Shown here in pieces: positions 45,364 through 57,928 of a stretch of 64,000 nt of DNA (position 1 is the first letter of the stretch; each line of letters opens with the position of its first letter). The stretch comes from Rhodeus uyekii. Its lineage: Eukaryota > Chordata > Actinopteri > Cypriniformes > Acheilognathidae. The stretch is taken from NCBI GenBank assembly GCA_037043235.1, contig JAWRVZ010000051.1, positions 3,497,001 through 3,561,000 on the forward strand, read 5' to 3'. The position numbers and the translations under genes were made by a program. The notes beneath the pieces are model-generated. The model had not been told where the DNA came from. It made no database searches and saw only the letters and a program-made list of their open reading frames with translations.

Positions 45364-46277
45364 TAGTGATGGCCGTCTGACACCGATGCTCCGACACAAG
45401 CTTCGAACTCGAAGCAGGATTTTTTATGAACTACTGCTTCGGAGCTTGCTTTGGTGCGGAAAAACACAAGTGACCGATGACGTCCGAAGCAGCAACTGCT
45501 TCGGTTCTCTGAGTGAATCACGTGACTGGTTCAGACCATTCGATACTGCTTCGCATCGTGAGAGGTTTTGTGACGCGAGACTTTGCTGCACGCACGCTTC
45601 AGCAGGTTTTTTGGCGCGTATTATGACTATATAGCAGTGGCATAGCCACGGGTGGGCCCGGGTCCCCTCATTTACATGTCCGGCCCCCTCAGATTTTCAA
45701 TTGTTTAAAATCGCGACTGTGAAAACGAAAGTGAAAGCACATATCGTCCGCCACACAAGACGATCGCAACGCACCGGCAAAGTCAAGAATGGCGCATTGA
45801 ATTACAACCAGTCGTGGCTGAGAGGTTAAGGCGATAGATAGAAGTCCATTGGGGATTCCCCTCGCAGGTTTGAAACCTGCCTACTATATTACCCCCTCTC
45901 CCCTGTCAACAATCACGCGCAGTTTGACCCCTTCATTTTAAGCTGGGCACCCTCAAACACCCTGGGTTTATTGTAGTAGGAGCTTGCATTGGTGTTATCA
46001 CTGCATTTGTTTGATCATCATCATCATGGTGAGCATGATGGTGAGCTACTCAACATTAAATAGCATGATAGTGATGTATGTAATAATTAGTTTATTTACA
46101 TCATTCACACAAACCCTAGTTACACTCATACTGTTACACTCATACTGACATTATTTTGCTATCTACAATTTCGCCACTAGATGTAACTGAAATGAAGCTT
46201 TGAATGAATGAACCCATTTTCAAAACAGTTGATGAAGTGGTTCAATACTGGTTCATTGCTTCATTTGGACATCACTA
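45364..46277. mobile_element. Non-autonomous hAT-type element with 8-bp target duplication
   Basis: Perfect CTTAAAAT duplications lie at 45356-45363 and 46278-46285. Inverted ends are TAGTGATGGCC and GGACATCACTA, with one mismatch. The left subterminal part contains repeated GAAGC/GCTTC words, as in fish hAT elements. No transposase remains in 914 bp. A second repeat-like block (GTGGCATAGCCACGGGTGGG at about 45638) and a tRNA-Ser-like unit lie inside. Confidence 0.85.
45808..45886 (+). pseudogene. tRNA-Ser(AGA)-like pseudogene inside the hAT element
   Basis: GTCGTGGCTGAGAGGTTAAG gives the class II D arm. TAGAA near 45838-45843 is the likely anticodon loop with one base lost. GGGGATTCCCC forms a serine-type long variable arm. 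GCAGG...CCTGC forms a perfect T stem around TTTGAAA. Both acceptor strands are mutated (5' CCAGTCG against 3' CTACTA), so it is not a functional tRNA gene. It could be the head of a SINE. Confidence 0.65.
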
Positions 46278-46345
46278 CTTAAAATGTGTATTTTTAAAAA
46301 AGCTAATTCTAAATATTAATAAATTCTAAAATTTTAAACTAAACG

Positions 46346-46566
46346 GTCACGGTTTGTATTGAGGACTGATCTAAAGAATTTAACTCTCAGGTAACAGGAA
46401 CAAAGATTAAACATCAACAAGGCAGAAACAGAGAGAACATCAGTACTGGTGATAATGAGATGCACACAGCTGAACCAAATGGCAAAATCAATTAACAACC
46501 ATGACAGCAAATTAAGGCAAACAGAGCAAAGTGAAAACTGAGTCCAAATGCTGTATGAATGTGACA
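46346..46566 (-). repeat. Possible degraded LTR
   Basis: Bounded by GTCACGGTT and GTGACA, with blocks such as CAACAAGGCAGAAACAGAGA reminiscent of the inverse LTR families here. No target duplication or TATA box, so tentative. Confidence 0.3.
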
Positions 46567-46639
46567 GATGTACATTTTATGAAGAAAATGTGAGCGGTGC
46601 TTGATGTGGCAAAACCTGTCACTAAGCAGTCAATTGGAT

Positions 46640-47165
46640 ATTTTGTGTGACTGCTATAAGTCAACTCACAAATATTTGTAATGTTCTGCTGCCGAAATAT
46701 TTATGCTTGTTTATGTTTCTACACCGTTGCCAGGGTGGCCTAAATACTTGTCAGGTTGTGGCTACACAGTTTCACCACGGTGAAAACCACGAGCTGGTCT
46801 ATAAATGTTGTGTGGTTGCTAAGGTGCTTTAAATGGTTGTTAGGAAGTGGCTATTCTGTTTAAGACTATTTGCCAGGCTAAATCTGATCAAAGTGCCGAG
46901 ATATGCCAGGCCCATTTTTACTAAAGGGTTAGTCCTCTAAATGGCTGCTAGGATGTGGCTAGACAGTTATCTGGGTGAAACTAATAGACTGTATGTCTGT
47001 CTGAGTCAAAAGAGCCAATCCCTGTGTTTCTAGAATGTTCTGTTGCTGGAAAAGGTATTATTCACACAGTTGCTAGGGTGCTCTAAATGGTTGCTATGGT
47101 GTGGCTAGATAGTTACCAGACAGATATTTAAAGATGACTTGCCAGTCTGAATCAAAAGTGGCCAG
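46640..47165. repeat. Degenerate GGTTGCTAGG-type minisatellite
   Basis: GTTGCYAGGGTG and TAAATGGYTGYTAGGAWGTG then GCTA recur near 46728, 46815, 46945 and 47065 with spacing of about 90-130 bases. Confidence 0.65.
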
Positions 47166-47313
47166 CTCGTCTGTATGGGTAAGCACCAAAATATTAATCC
47201 AAAACATAGACCTCTAATAAGCTGAATCAATAATAAATTATAAATGTGTTTGGAATTCTGCAGCAAATATTATTATTATAAATAATTTTTTACTACAAAT
47301 AGCAGAATGTTGC

Positions 47314-47613
47314 TGTTACGGTTTCGTTTCGGAGGCAGACTCGAAGACACCGGTACCAGAAACATAGTGTTTTATTATCGCAAGGAACTCAGGCAGGGCA
47401 ATAAACACAGAGTAAACGTAAACGAGAACCGACAACTGAATGGAGAACACTGAGAACTAAATACATAGACAGTGATTAACCAAAAGACAAAACACCTGTG
47501 AATGATTTGTGATGATCTGTGGCCATGGAAACAAATGAGTGACTGAAGGAACTGAACCAAAACAACGTGAACAAAGGGCAAAATAAGAGTCCTTGGTGAC
47601 GGTGACTGTGACA
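47314..47613 (-). mobile_element. Solo LTR, family L4 (minus), with 5-bp target duplication
   Basis: A 300-bp TGTTACGG...CTGTGACA segment is flanked by perfect GTTGC at 47309-47313 and 47614-47618. The minus strand has AATAAAACACTATG (polyadenylation signal) near 47364-47377. No internal sequence remains. Confidence 0.88.
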
Positions 47614-47618
47614 GTTGC

Positions 47619-50019
47619 AAACATGACACTTTCCTATTTTAAAATCAGAATCAGAATCAGCTTGTTTTAAGAGGCTGCTTTTGATTTATGGGAATTATAA
47701 AAAAATTAGAGAGTGAATTTTTACTATTATGCTGGTTGTTCTCACACACTGCAAACACACATCGGTGATCAAACACCTTATAAAAGTACATTTTGCTTAG
47801 TTGGTCCTTATTAAGGCTCAAGAACATTTTCTTATGGCACAGCAGTTATCAAAGTAATCTGATAGCTTTATATCTAATAATCTAATCCTGTTTGCGTGAA
47901 AGAAAAGTCTTCTCCAGAGCAGGTTTGAGTTTATGGACCTGTTCCTATGACGGCAACTCCAGGATGAGCTTCGAAGAACCTAACAATCCTGGATCATGTC
48001 AAATCGCCAACCGTAAAGTCAAGATAAATGAGTAAAGAATGGGCCCATGAGCTCACAAATTCTCTGCCAATGGACTTTTTCTGCCAATGTTAAGACTATG
48101 GGACATTTTTTGGCCGACAGGCGAATGAGCAGATAAATGCTCTTATCTATCATTTTATCATCATTAACTGCCGCTATCATGATGAATAGAAATGTAAACA
48201 AGCATCTCTTTCAAATGAAATTCTTTAACATCTGCTTTCTGTGAGTGGTAACAGTGCAACACTAATTGCGACAAGCAATAGCAAAGAGTTTTGTGAATAT
48301 GGCACAATGAATAAGACTTAATTTACACAGAAAGGGGGCATATTTGAGATAAACAAAATGATAGTGACTTCATTGAGATATTCACAGTGCAATGCTATTT
48401 TAATGCATTTTTCGCCTGGTTAAACCAATTTGCGGGTGGTAAATGAAAAAGACACAATAGTTGTTAATGAATAAGGATTTTGTGCCATACACATCATAAA
48501 AGTCAAGTGAATTTGCCCCTTGAGAGCTTGTGCATGCACTTCACCTTTCCAAAAGTTGCACTGAAGTGCTAAATGGATTGAGTTATAAACTCATTAGAAA
48601 ATATTCTGTTATCTACAGGACGTGAGTGTGAAGATGCAGTCAGAGATGAAAGTTTCCTTTTTAGATCATCAATCACTCTTGTAAAAAATAAAAAATAAAT
48701 ACAATTTATGAACTAACTAATTATAAGTAGAAAAGAAAAAACTCCTGACGCCCAGGCCACAAATTTTATTTAGCAGTTATTGCTCATTTCATTCAATGCC
48801 ATAATCCGTCACATCTGTCATTAAAGAGTATTCTCTCTCTAAAATCCGTCACACTCTTAATTATACATGTGGACTGAGCAATCGCTCTTCCTATTCACGC
48901 TATTAAGAGTCCCTTCCTCCACTTGCTCTTCTTCTCCTCCTCCTCTTCACCTCGGTCTAATCCTCTCAGCTCCTCCTCTCAGGACCGCAGGCTGACTACC
49001 CAGTTTTGGCAGCAAGTGTGAGTGAATTATTTAAATCTCTGTTAAGCCTGAGAACATACATTCATGTGAGAAATACTCTAGATCACACACCAGGGTCGAG
49101 GTCAATTCTAATTTATATTGCAAGTAAAATCCAATTCAAATCTCATCAGCGGTAGAGCTGACAATGAAACAGAAGGTCTTCAGTGCTCTTACGGATTGGA
49201 AATGGATGGGGGATATAAATGTAGAAATGTTGCACTATGAAATGTAAATTTGAATTAAATCTGATACTGAAATGTGTACTGAAAATATTTTATCTGTGGT
49301 TTTGTTTATGGAAGTCTTGCTGGTCTTTTTCTGCCCTTTTGCTTTTACTATTTTGTCCTGCAGTGCAAGTGCAAATATGTCAAGAAAACTGCATGTATTA
49401 TAATTATAGATTTATTTAAACTTTATCAGTTCATATTTTTGAGGCAGACACCAAGCAGATGGGATAGTCCTGGAATCAGAGAGAGAGTTAAATACAAATT
49501 TAGTTGCTTACTCTTTTGAACAAAAAGAGGGAGAAAAACAACAACTCTTTTATGTTCCTGTTCCATGTCTTTGCCCACACGCCGCCCTCTGACATGTCTT
49601 TAAACACCTTCACTGAATTTCCATCTAAATTCATGTATTCTCCTACTAAGATATTGTGATTATGGTGGGCTTCTCCCCAAACAGCAGTGGACTGCACTGT
49701 TTGACCATGTCCTTTCTAACAAAAACAGAAAATCAAGAATAGGAATGGACTACAACCAGATGCTGACCGTGGGTTTTGACTGTGACTAAAAAGGCTGATG
49801 TGGGACTGGCAGAATTTGTGATGGGCTGCATTCATTCCATCTTCGTATAAATTACCTGGAGGGTATTTCTAGATTATAGGTAAGCAGAAAAAATAGTTCT
49901 GAGCCCAGTAGCTGATTCAAAGACAAACGTTTCCCAGAAATCCTGTGGTTCATGGGCTATTCTGTCTGTAACTTGTTTTCAATCTAGTCTATCTGTCTAA
50001 AAAAATTACAATTACAGGG
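47619..50019. other. No recognisable feature
   Basis: About 2.4 kb of unique-looking DNA with a pyrimidine-rich CTCCTC tract at 48915-48985. No element ends or supported gene. This is one of the better places to look for conserved non-coding sequence. Confidence 0.45.
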
Positions 50020-50335
50020 TTGTTATCGTCAAGTAAAACTATAACTTTTACAAACATTTCTGTTAACTGAAATAAAATGTAAAAAAAAAAAATCTTGAAT
50101 TTTTTTTTTTATATGATTGCCTTGGCAATAAACTGAAATAAGTTTAAGTTGAAGCATTAAAATAAAGATTCAGTTTATTATGAAAATAAATAAACTAAAG
50201 CTAAAGTTTTAAAAATAAAACTGAAATAATAAATTAAAACTAAATAGCGGTATTTAAAAACAAACAAAAAAAGTGACAAAAACACATAACGAAATCACTA
50301 AAAATTAAACTAAAATAAATATAAATTTCTAAACA
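50020..50335 (+). repeat. A-rich dispersed repeat, family R6
   Basis: ATAAACTAAAGCTAAAGTTT, TAAATTAAAACTAAATAGCG and GTGACAAAAACACATAACGA then AATCACTAAA match 45195-45355. Confidence 0.55.
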
Positions 50336-52110
50336 CAGTTAATGCACTTCTGTATTATGGATGAGCAAATCATTTTTACATTTCCCAACGTTACGTTAGC
50401 CAACTAGAGGGACCAGAACGTCTGCATGGTTACAAAATAATGTCTGACAGAAGCTGATAAAAGGGTTTGATGAAGACTAGAGAAAAGGAGTGGAGAGAAA
50501 AAAACAGTCAAGATCTGAGATCATGAGAAAATGCTGTAATATTCCAAAAAGACACGGAGCAAGAACACATCCAAGGATTTGAAATATATTTGGTTAGATG
50601 TGAACTTTGAACTGGAACAGCATTTGGGCAGCGACTGATGGCGTTTCACAACTCCACAAGAACACACAAGAATTCATATTGAGAAACGGCTCAAGACTGA
50701 GTGAGAGTGTTGGGGTTTTATAGTGTGGTGACTGGAATCCTGCACAAGGGACAGGTGTGTGTTCTCAAGTGCCAGGAAGGATCATGGTGAATGTCCGTGA
50801 CGGTAATTAGGATCAATCACATTAAATAGCATTTTTAGATTATGAAACATGATAATGAAACGGTGCAAGAGATCATTGCAGAGATATCAGATGTTAGAGG
50901 TTAGTCAGAGGTTAGATTGAACGTGAATGTCAAGTAATTTTTCTATTCTGGCAGAGATACTGTAACAGTGCTGCCAGCTGGCTGGTGTGTGAAGCGCCTC
51001 ACAAAACCACACAAAGGGACAGAGATTTCATGCAGAAAAGAGCACTTATCCTCTCGTAATCTCCTCTAATGGGAGGGTTTTTTATAATTTTTTGAAAGCT
51101 AATACTGAAATCCAAAATAAATGTCATCACTCATAAACAGAGGCCTGTTCACGTCCCTCACTTTAGAGCTGATTTTACTGCAAAACAAGAGCTTGGATGA
51201 GTGGCATTTGAATCATAGCTTGAAGTAAGAGCTTTTCTACCTTTCACTCATCAGTCCTGCAACCCCAGGCTGTGTAAATTGGCCTATTCTGAGACCTAGA
51301 GAAAAGAGGTTGTGACAGTTCATTGGGAATTTCATTTTTCTGGGTTGTGGAGTGAGCTATATATAACACAGTATTTTTCACCATCCTGACACCTTTGCAT
51401 CATGCGGAGGCCTCTTTCTCACAGGCTTTTGTAGTTTAGCCTCTGGCCTAAGCTCTTCTATTGTGTGTTTTCGATCACCCACTAATGCAATTAACGCTTA
51501 TTTAAGCAACATATGTAATGTATGTTTATGCCAGCAGAGTGGAGGAAAAAGAGACAGAGTGATGCTCCATTAAATTGACTGTGAAAGAAATGCACTTCTG
51601 CATTTGCTCAGGTTCATCCCAGGTAACCATCTCGGGTTGTTTAAAAAGGTGAGGTAAATGCTTTCAATGGAGATGTCTGAAGAAAGGCATTGTGTTTGAA
51701 TCATAAAACCTGCACTGCATTTAATGCATGAGTGACTTTATCTGCAGAACGTGCCGTACTCTTTTAGTGAGCAATAAAGATGTAAAATATACAATATGGT
51801 TGCTGTTGTGTCCCCAGCTGCTTTGTGTTCTCTCAGTATAAATCAACTCTTACAGCTTTTGACATATGGAGTATGATAAATAAATAAATACATGATGCAT
51901 GTTTATACGTTGAATATGGTATATTTACAAGAATCTGTCTGTTTCAATTGAGCATGAGTTTTGAATCAGAATCATTTATTTATTTTTTGCTTCCCAGGAC
52001 TGCAGAGACCTTGATGTTGCAGCGAAAGGAGACAGAGCAGTTTGAAGAAAAAAAAACATAAGGGAAAATGTAGTTTGTGACTAAGGAAACCACCATAACT
52101 GCTATTGTGT
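50336..52110. other. No recognisable feature
   Basis: About 1.8 kb without recognised element ends or frames. Confidence 0.45.
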
Positions 52111-52248
52111 TTTACATTTACGCATTTGGCAGACACTTTTATCCAAAGCGACTGACATTACATTCAAGAAACACATTGAATCAGTTCTTGCTTTCCCTGG
52201 GATCGAACCCACGACCTTGGGGTTGTAAACATCAATGCTCTACTGGTT
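52111..52248 (-). mobile_element. tRNA-derived SINE (family S1), minus copy
   Basis: The reverse complement has a B box GGGTTCGATCC (52200-52210) and the tail TCGCTTTGGATAAAAGTGTC. The A-box end is truncated at CCAGTAGAGC. Confidence 0.85.
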
Positions 52249-53130
52249 AATGTTAATGTTACTGGATAATGTTTTATAATGTGAATGAGGTTTCTAATGT
52301 GAAAGTAAGTTATCTACGTCAAAAGAAAATAGTCCACCGAAACTCTCAAACAGCATTTAGAAATGTTCTCTTTTGTTTGTAGCAAAGTAGCTCAAGGGAA
52401 ATATGAATAATTAATCATAATTCGTTATGATTAATTATAAATATTTGGCTCAGTTACTCTAATAAACTTAATGTAGCTAAATTAAAATTTTAATCAATGA
52501 ATCTGTTCGTCCAGCGGACACTGAGTATTGATCGACCATCAACTCTTCAGAAAGGTTGTTTTTTGTGGTTGTAGAAAAAATAATGATTTCTTTGCATGTA
52601 GCTATGATCACAATCGTTAAATTGACATCGGTGTGCAAACAGACCAGAATCAACTTGCAAGAAGCTCATATGTATTGTGAACAAAGTTTGATCAACTAAC
52701 CCACAAAAACATAACTAATCTAAATAAACATATACATACGAAACACGCGTACATGAGAAAAGTGAAAGTGGATAAACCGGAAACAGGTTACAGGAAATCA
52801 AACGGATAGAGAAAGAGTAGTTTAACCACAACAAGAACCCTCAGCTTATTTTCAAAGCACCTTGTTAAATGTACAATACTTGCATTGCCTCATCTGTGAT
52901 CTCCTGAGGATAGATGGTCGATGGTGTTGAAGTTGCAATCATTGTATTCCAGGTTGAATGAAGAAATTAGTGTGCATGCTAGTATGATTCTGTTGTGGTC
53001 GAGAAAGTTCCACATGGCTCGATGCGTTGGGTCTGCCAGCCCGTGACCTTGCAGTCCGACTGAGTTTTCGTGTCCTACACACGTACAGCATCCAAGAGAA
53101 GAGAAGATGGAAAGAGAGAGAGTTGTCTGG
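52249..53130. other. No recognisable feature
   Basis: Mixed DNA. The minus-strand frame starting at 53226 extends into it but has no recognised domain. Confidence 0.4.
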
Positions 53131-53205
53131 CTGCAGGCCTACGTGGTTGAAGCCAGCATGGTTGAGGCCAGAGGGATTGAGGTCTGCGTGGTTGAGGCCT
53201 GCATG
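53131..53205. repeat. 15-bp tandem repeat encoding pentapeptides on the minus strand
   Basis: Five 15-base units of the type NNCGTGGTTGAGGCC. In the minus-strand frame 53226-52939 they read HAGLN, HADLN, PSGLN, HAGFN, HVGLQ. The frame has no other supported feature. Confidence 0.7.
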
Positions 53206-53884
53206 GCCCTGTGCCACAGATGCCACGCAGAATTGCTAACAGAAGAGAGACAGGACTTTTTAACCTCTGAGAATTGTCTCTCCTCCCAATGTTAACTCAC
53301 ACTTTTTCAAAGGGAGAGTTTACGATCCATTGTCTCAAGCGTTTGCATATGTAACTGTGTTGAGTGCTGATAAAGAATCTCTTCAAGACTCTTATAATAC
53401 TCATTTTGTTCCATAGATCATGCAGATCATCAAAATACAAATTTGTAGATACCAAGAATGATATAAATGTGATTTTAATTAATCGAATAATAATAACACG
53501 TCCCTTACAAGACTGATACACAGGCAAAAACACTATAAAAGGATGTGTGATCCCATAGGGAAATGTGACACATGATTGTGCATGTATCAAGGGATTATGT
53601 AACTTAGTAGCAAAAAGGGTACATTATGTAATAATTCTGTCTTCATGCAGGCATAAAACTGTATATGTAAATATACACACAATGTCCTGGAAAGATGCCT
53701 GTTCATTCACAGGATGGATTATCTATTAATTAATCATAAGAAAAATTCTATTATTTTGAAGAAGTGTCACAATTTGTACCTTGTTTTGTGGTTGGTGAGG
53801 TGTTTTAAAGATTATTTGTTAAATATAACAAATAACTGTGCATGTCTGTTACTTATCAGCCGTTACACATTGGAATACTTTTTT
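53206..53884. other. No recognisable feature
   Basis: AT-rich unique-looking DNA without supported frames. Confidence 0.45.
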
Positions 53885-54075
53885 GATCAAAAGTGACAGT
53901 AAAGTGTTAAAAATCAAATAAATAATTTTGAACCTTCTATTCATCAAATATGCAATTTTCTCAAAAATATTAAGCATGAAGACTGTTTTAACATTGACAA
54001 TAATATTAAATGCTTCTTGAGCTCCAAATCACCTTTATTTTAAATTGAAATATTTCATATTCACTATTTTTACTT
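53885..54075 (+). repeat. Dispersed fish repeat, family R1 (left half)
   Basis: GATCAAAAGTGACAGTAAAG then TGTTAAAAATCAAATAAATA, and CTGTTTTAACATTGACAATA then ATGCTTCTTGAGC, match the inverse of 22590-22692 and 3018-3175. Confidence 0.65.
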
Positions 54076-55589
54076 TTTAAATCAACCCCAAATTTTCAGA
54101 TTCATATTCAAACTCGTTAGGTCAGGTTAGATGTCAGCGAAGCAAAATGCAATCTATTTTTTTGGTCTTCTAACAATAACAGGGCGATTTTGAATCGGCA
54201 AAACACTGAATAAGTTATTACTATGGATTCTGAAAACTGTTTGTTGATACTTTAAAAGTCCCTCTTTTTTAGTTTTAGGTCCCTGTATGTTTTAATTTCA
54301 TGATAAAGTCCTCTCATCTCATGGCCTCGTCTTATGGGATCCATGAAGAACTTCAGGTTTGGAATGTGTAAATGATAAATGAAAGGTGGGTAAATGATAA
54401 CAGAACATACATTTTTATGCTGCTCTATATAAGTTATGCATTTTTTAGATTGGAAACTTTTTCAGGTTACAGGTTTGAATTGGTTAAGAGCAAAGCAAGT
54501 CTTTAGCTTTTATTGTTTAAAATTTGGAAAGAATTCTTGGAATATGATCAATAATTCCAGCCATTTCCTTTGTCAGCCAAGTCTGAACTTGTACCTAGAT
54601 ACAGCCAGTAGGATTATTCTCTGCGGCATCTAATCTGTTGTTAAGTTGCTTTCCATTTACTCAGACTTCTGATCTCTGAATGAAATTGTGCTACATCAGA
54701 AGGTAGAGCACTTAACCTAATGATGCAAAGCAGCTTTTTGTGAAATACCCCTGGAACAACACCGCTAAGATACTCACCGAACCAGCTTCACCCACAGGCC
54801 AAAGTCAGTCTCAGTCTATTGGTTCAGCTCTGTGTGTTTCAGAGAAGAGGGATGTAGGCTATCCGTTTCTCCAGAGAGGTCTAGTTGAGCTGTCTGCAAA
54901 TTGGCTTGTTCTGCTGACCTTTCGCTTTGATTAATGCGCCCGTGCTGCCCCACTTCATTGGTGGTTAAAACCCCTCAACCGCAAAGCAGGGATGTGACGG
55001 GCTCTTTCCTGTCGGCCCTGCCTCTTACTGAGGGACCTGATATTCATCTAATGCAGTTATGTTAGAATGGTTAGGCTAGAAACTCACTGTAAAGCAGCAC
55101 GCTAACAATAACCACTTTTTATCTCCTCTTTATCATGAAGCGCTAAGTGCTTTTTCACAGATAACAAATGATTAAAAGAAGTGTGTAGAACATCTGTTAA
55201 AAAGCACAATGAGTTAGCCTGGTGTGTAAGAGGATTTGTGGGGGAAATATAAAGGCTTTAAACATCTGATTAACAGCTGTGTCAGATTTTAAGTGCTCTG
55301 AGGAATATTCCTCATTCCTGGATAATCTTGTTGATCTGACCCTGATAACACAAAATATTTACAGAGCTAGATATTCTGCTTAAGGGTTTCTTCGAATGTA
55401 GTGTGAACCAGCTTTTTTCTTCATAGGTACTGCCACATCCTGGGTTTCCATGCTTTTAGGGGGCATTTAGCGTATTTGTTTTGATATTGTACAAACTGTG
55501 TTAATGCTAATGTTACCCCTAAATCTCAAGAAAACTGCTATTTTAGATTTTCAGAAAACATCATTCAGTATGGCTTCTAAGCATATTTC
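54076..55589. other. No recognisable feature
   Basis: About 1.5 kb of unique-looking DNA. No supported frame. Confidence 0.45.
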
Positions 55590-55703
55590 CTCATAGTGGC
55601 CAAAAAAATGTCCGCACAAGGTCAAAATTGACTGTATTATTATACTTTTTGCCGTCATTTGGTCCCCATAACATAGGGAATACCAGGGCCACACACACAC
55701 ACT
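55590..55703. repeat. Fish repeat next to a CA run
   Basis: AAAAATGTCCGCACAAGGTC, CATTTGGTCCCCATAACATA and GGGAATACCAGGGCC then (CA)n are related to the block at 3290-3400. Confidence 0.5.
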
Positions 55704-55800
55704 CACATTTGCTTATTTTAAGTTTAGTGTAGATTATAGCTTGCATTCAGATCTACCTTACCTATCCAATCAGCAACCAATGGATAAACCAAATCCCTTG

Positions 55801-56120
55801 TGTGGCGAGCAGGGCGGGGTCGAGGGACCGTGAGAGCGTCACGAGAGCCGGTGGTGTGACTGATAATGAGCGACACCTGCAAGCAATCGGTCTCTCGATT
55901 CTCACGGAGGAGCGGAGACATAAAAGGAGGAGCGACGACAGTGAAAGCGAGAGAGGACCAGGCCTGGGTTTTATGGTGTGTTTTGTGTGGGCGGCAGTCG
56001 GCCGCGAGGGGCTGCCGCCATTATGTTTATTTTGGATTTATGTTTTATTTTGTTATTAAAGTCTGTTAAATGTCTGCCGGTTCCCGCCTCCTTCCTCCCT
56101 GAACATTTAACTGCGTTACA
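55801..56120 (+). mobile_element. Solo LTR, family L5, CpG-rich, with 5-bp target duplication
   Basis: A 320-bp TGTGGCGAGCAGGG...TGCGTTACA segment is flanked by perfect CCTTG at 55796-55800 and 56121-56125. GACATAAAAGGAGG near 55917 is the TATA box, and TTATTAAAGTC near 56053 the polyadenylation signal. CpG density is high, suggesting a young or unmethylated copy. Plus-strand frames across it are LTR sequence. Confidence 0.93.
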
Positions 56121-56125
56121 CCTTG

Positions 56126-57847
56126 GTTTTCTTTTTCAATAAAATGTTTCACTTGCTTGCACGTCACACGTCTGTAAAAGAAAATGTCTGTCACTTCTTC
56201 TGTTTCATCATGACTTTAACAATTGGCTTGGCTAGCTGTGATCGGTCTTCCTCAATTTTCATATTTGGGATCTATGTTTATCAACGTTTTAACCCCTTTA
56301 AAGACAAAGATAACTGGCGGATTATTTTAATTCACTGCACTTTAAAACATTATATTCTTACTTTATCTGGCCAAACTGTGTATCATTAGAAAGATTAAAG
56401 ATTCAAGTTAGAAAGATTTGTTAAAAAAATTTCAGACTCCATTTATGTTTCATTCATATGCTTAATAAGGAAAAATCTAAATCTTTCAAATGACCCCCTG
56501 AAATCAGTCATCTGGTAGGGAATCACTAACCTAATCCTAAATATGAATCTTTTTCCAACTAATTAAGCCAATTTAAGCACTCAAAATGTAACTTATGCCA
56601 AACCTTGATGGATGGTTTCTTGAATATATGTCAGACTTTTATAATATATTATTACCTTTTATATCTGCATTGTCTTTTAAACTGTTGATGATGAAATGTG
56701 TTCTGTAGGTGGGATATTCTTCTGAGATATTCTTCAAATATCATCAACAGAAGAAAGAAAATCAAATGAGTTTGAATCAACATTAGGATGAGTGCATGAT
56801 GACAGATTTTTCATTTCTTAGTGGCAACTTTTCTGTTACTCTTCGATGCCGGAATATGAAAGGAAAGTTTTAACACTATTCTTTTGCAAACACTGGGAAA
56901 TGCAAATCTAGTTGAGATTAGAATCCCAATCCATTTTGCCCCAAGTATCTCAAACCACAGTGAAGTTTCAGGACATTAGATAAGTTCACTCAGGCTAGAT
57001 TGAATGCACAAATACACCTGAGCTGGACAAGTTTGGGATCCAATTACGTGCAGTGCAATTTCCAAATTGGATTCACCTGACTAGAGACTCCATAAATAGG
57101 ACTGCTGCCCCTTTAAATTACCCAGCCATCCTGTCTCTAGTGTCAGCTAGACGACCAGAATTAGGGACTCAGGAAAGGATAATCTTGTTTGCTTTTCCTC
57201 TCTTGTATTATGACAAATTAAAGCGGTCTGAAAGCCATATTTCTCAGAGTGCCTGCTTAGCTTGTTATTACCTAACAGACCGAGGAATTGATTAGTATTG
57301 ATTTTGTGTCACGCATTCACTAGGTTGTGGTAAGACTGTCAAGGACCTGGACTAAAGGTGAACTCATGTTCTGGTTAAAGTATCAGACCATGGAAAAAGA
57401 GATTTAGACATCATTCACTTCACTTGTACCAGGACTTTTGTTCGTGTACTGGAAGCCAAAGCTGAAGGGCAAATGTTCTTTGCTTCTTGACCCTACCAAC
57501 AGTTATGCACATTCAGTGATTTCAATTGGTTCGATCGATTCGATTATGCTCTCGAATAAAGGCTTTTTGCCATTTAAGCTTTTCAAAAAGCATATAAGTA
57601 TGAAAGAGCTGCTGTAGAAGTGAGTCTTTGCCAGATAATGTAAGATGAGCAAGGCTAGACTGTTTAAATTCTCCTTCGGCTAAAGTTCAATGGTGTTTCC
57701 CTCTGGCCTTATAGGAAATGAAGACAGCATTTGTTGTCCAAATTCCTGTCAGCTCACTCTGATCCTCCAGCTAAGAGAGGAGATATGGTCTGTTAGCCAT
57801 TAGAGACTTTTGTGAATTTAGGATCCATTTTTGGCCGTTTTTTTTTT
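56126..57847. other. No recognisable feature
   Basis: About 1.7 kb. Frames at 56123-56389 and 57053-57295 show no family signature. Confidence 0.45.
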
Positions 57848-57861
57848 GTCGCCATGGCGAC
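57848..57861. promoter_or_regulatory. RFX X-box-like palindrome
   Basis: GTCGCCATGGCGAC is a perfect 14-bp palindrome that fits the RFX-family X-box pattern GTNRCC-N2-RGYNAC. Confidence 0.4.
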
Positions 57862-57863
57862 AG

Positions 57864-57928
57864 GATGAGTGAGTTTTTAGGGAGCATTCTCTGGCAAACA
57901 AACCATTCCCTCCGGCGCAGTGTTGTGG
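57864..57928 (+). other. Exon-like segment (65 bp)
   Basis: A T-rich tract and AG end at 57863, and a donor G|GTAAGT starts at 57929. One frame is open, 21 codons from an ATG at 57865 (MSEFLGSILWQ...). I do not recognise the peptide. No matching neighbour exon is found, so this may be chance. Confidence 0.2.

Noticed and set aside
45808..45886. Functional tRNA-Ser gene
   Set aside because: Acceptor stem does not pair and the anticodon stem has lost a base. Kept as a pseudogene.
55802..56069. Two overlapping plus-strand frames in GC-rich sequence
   Set aside because: Entirely within a solo LTR with target duplications.
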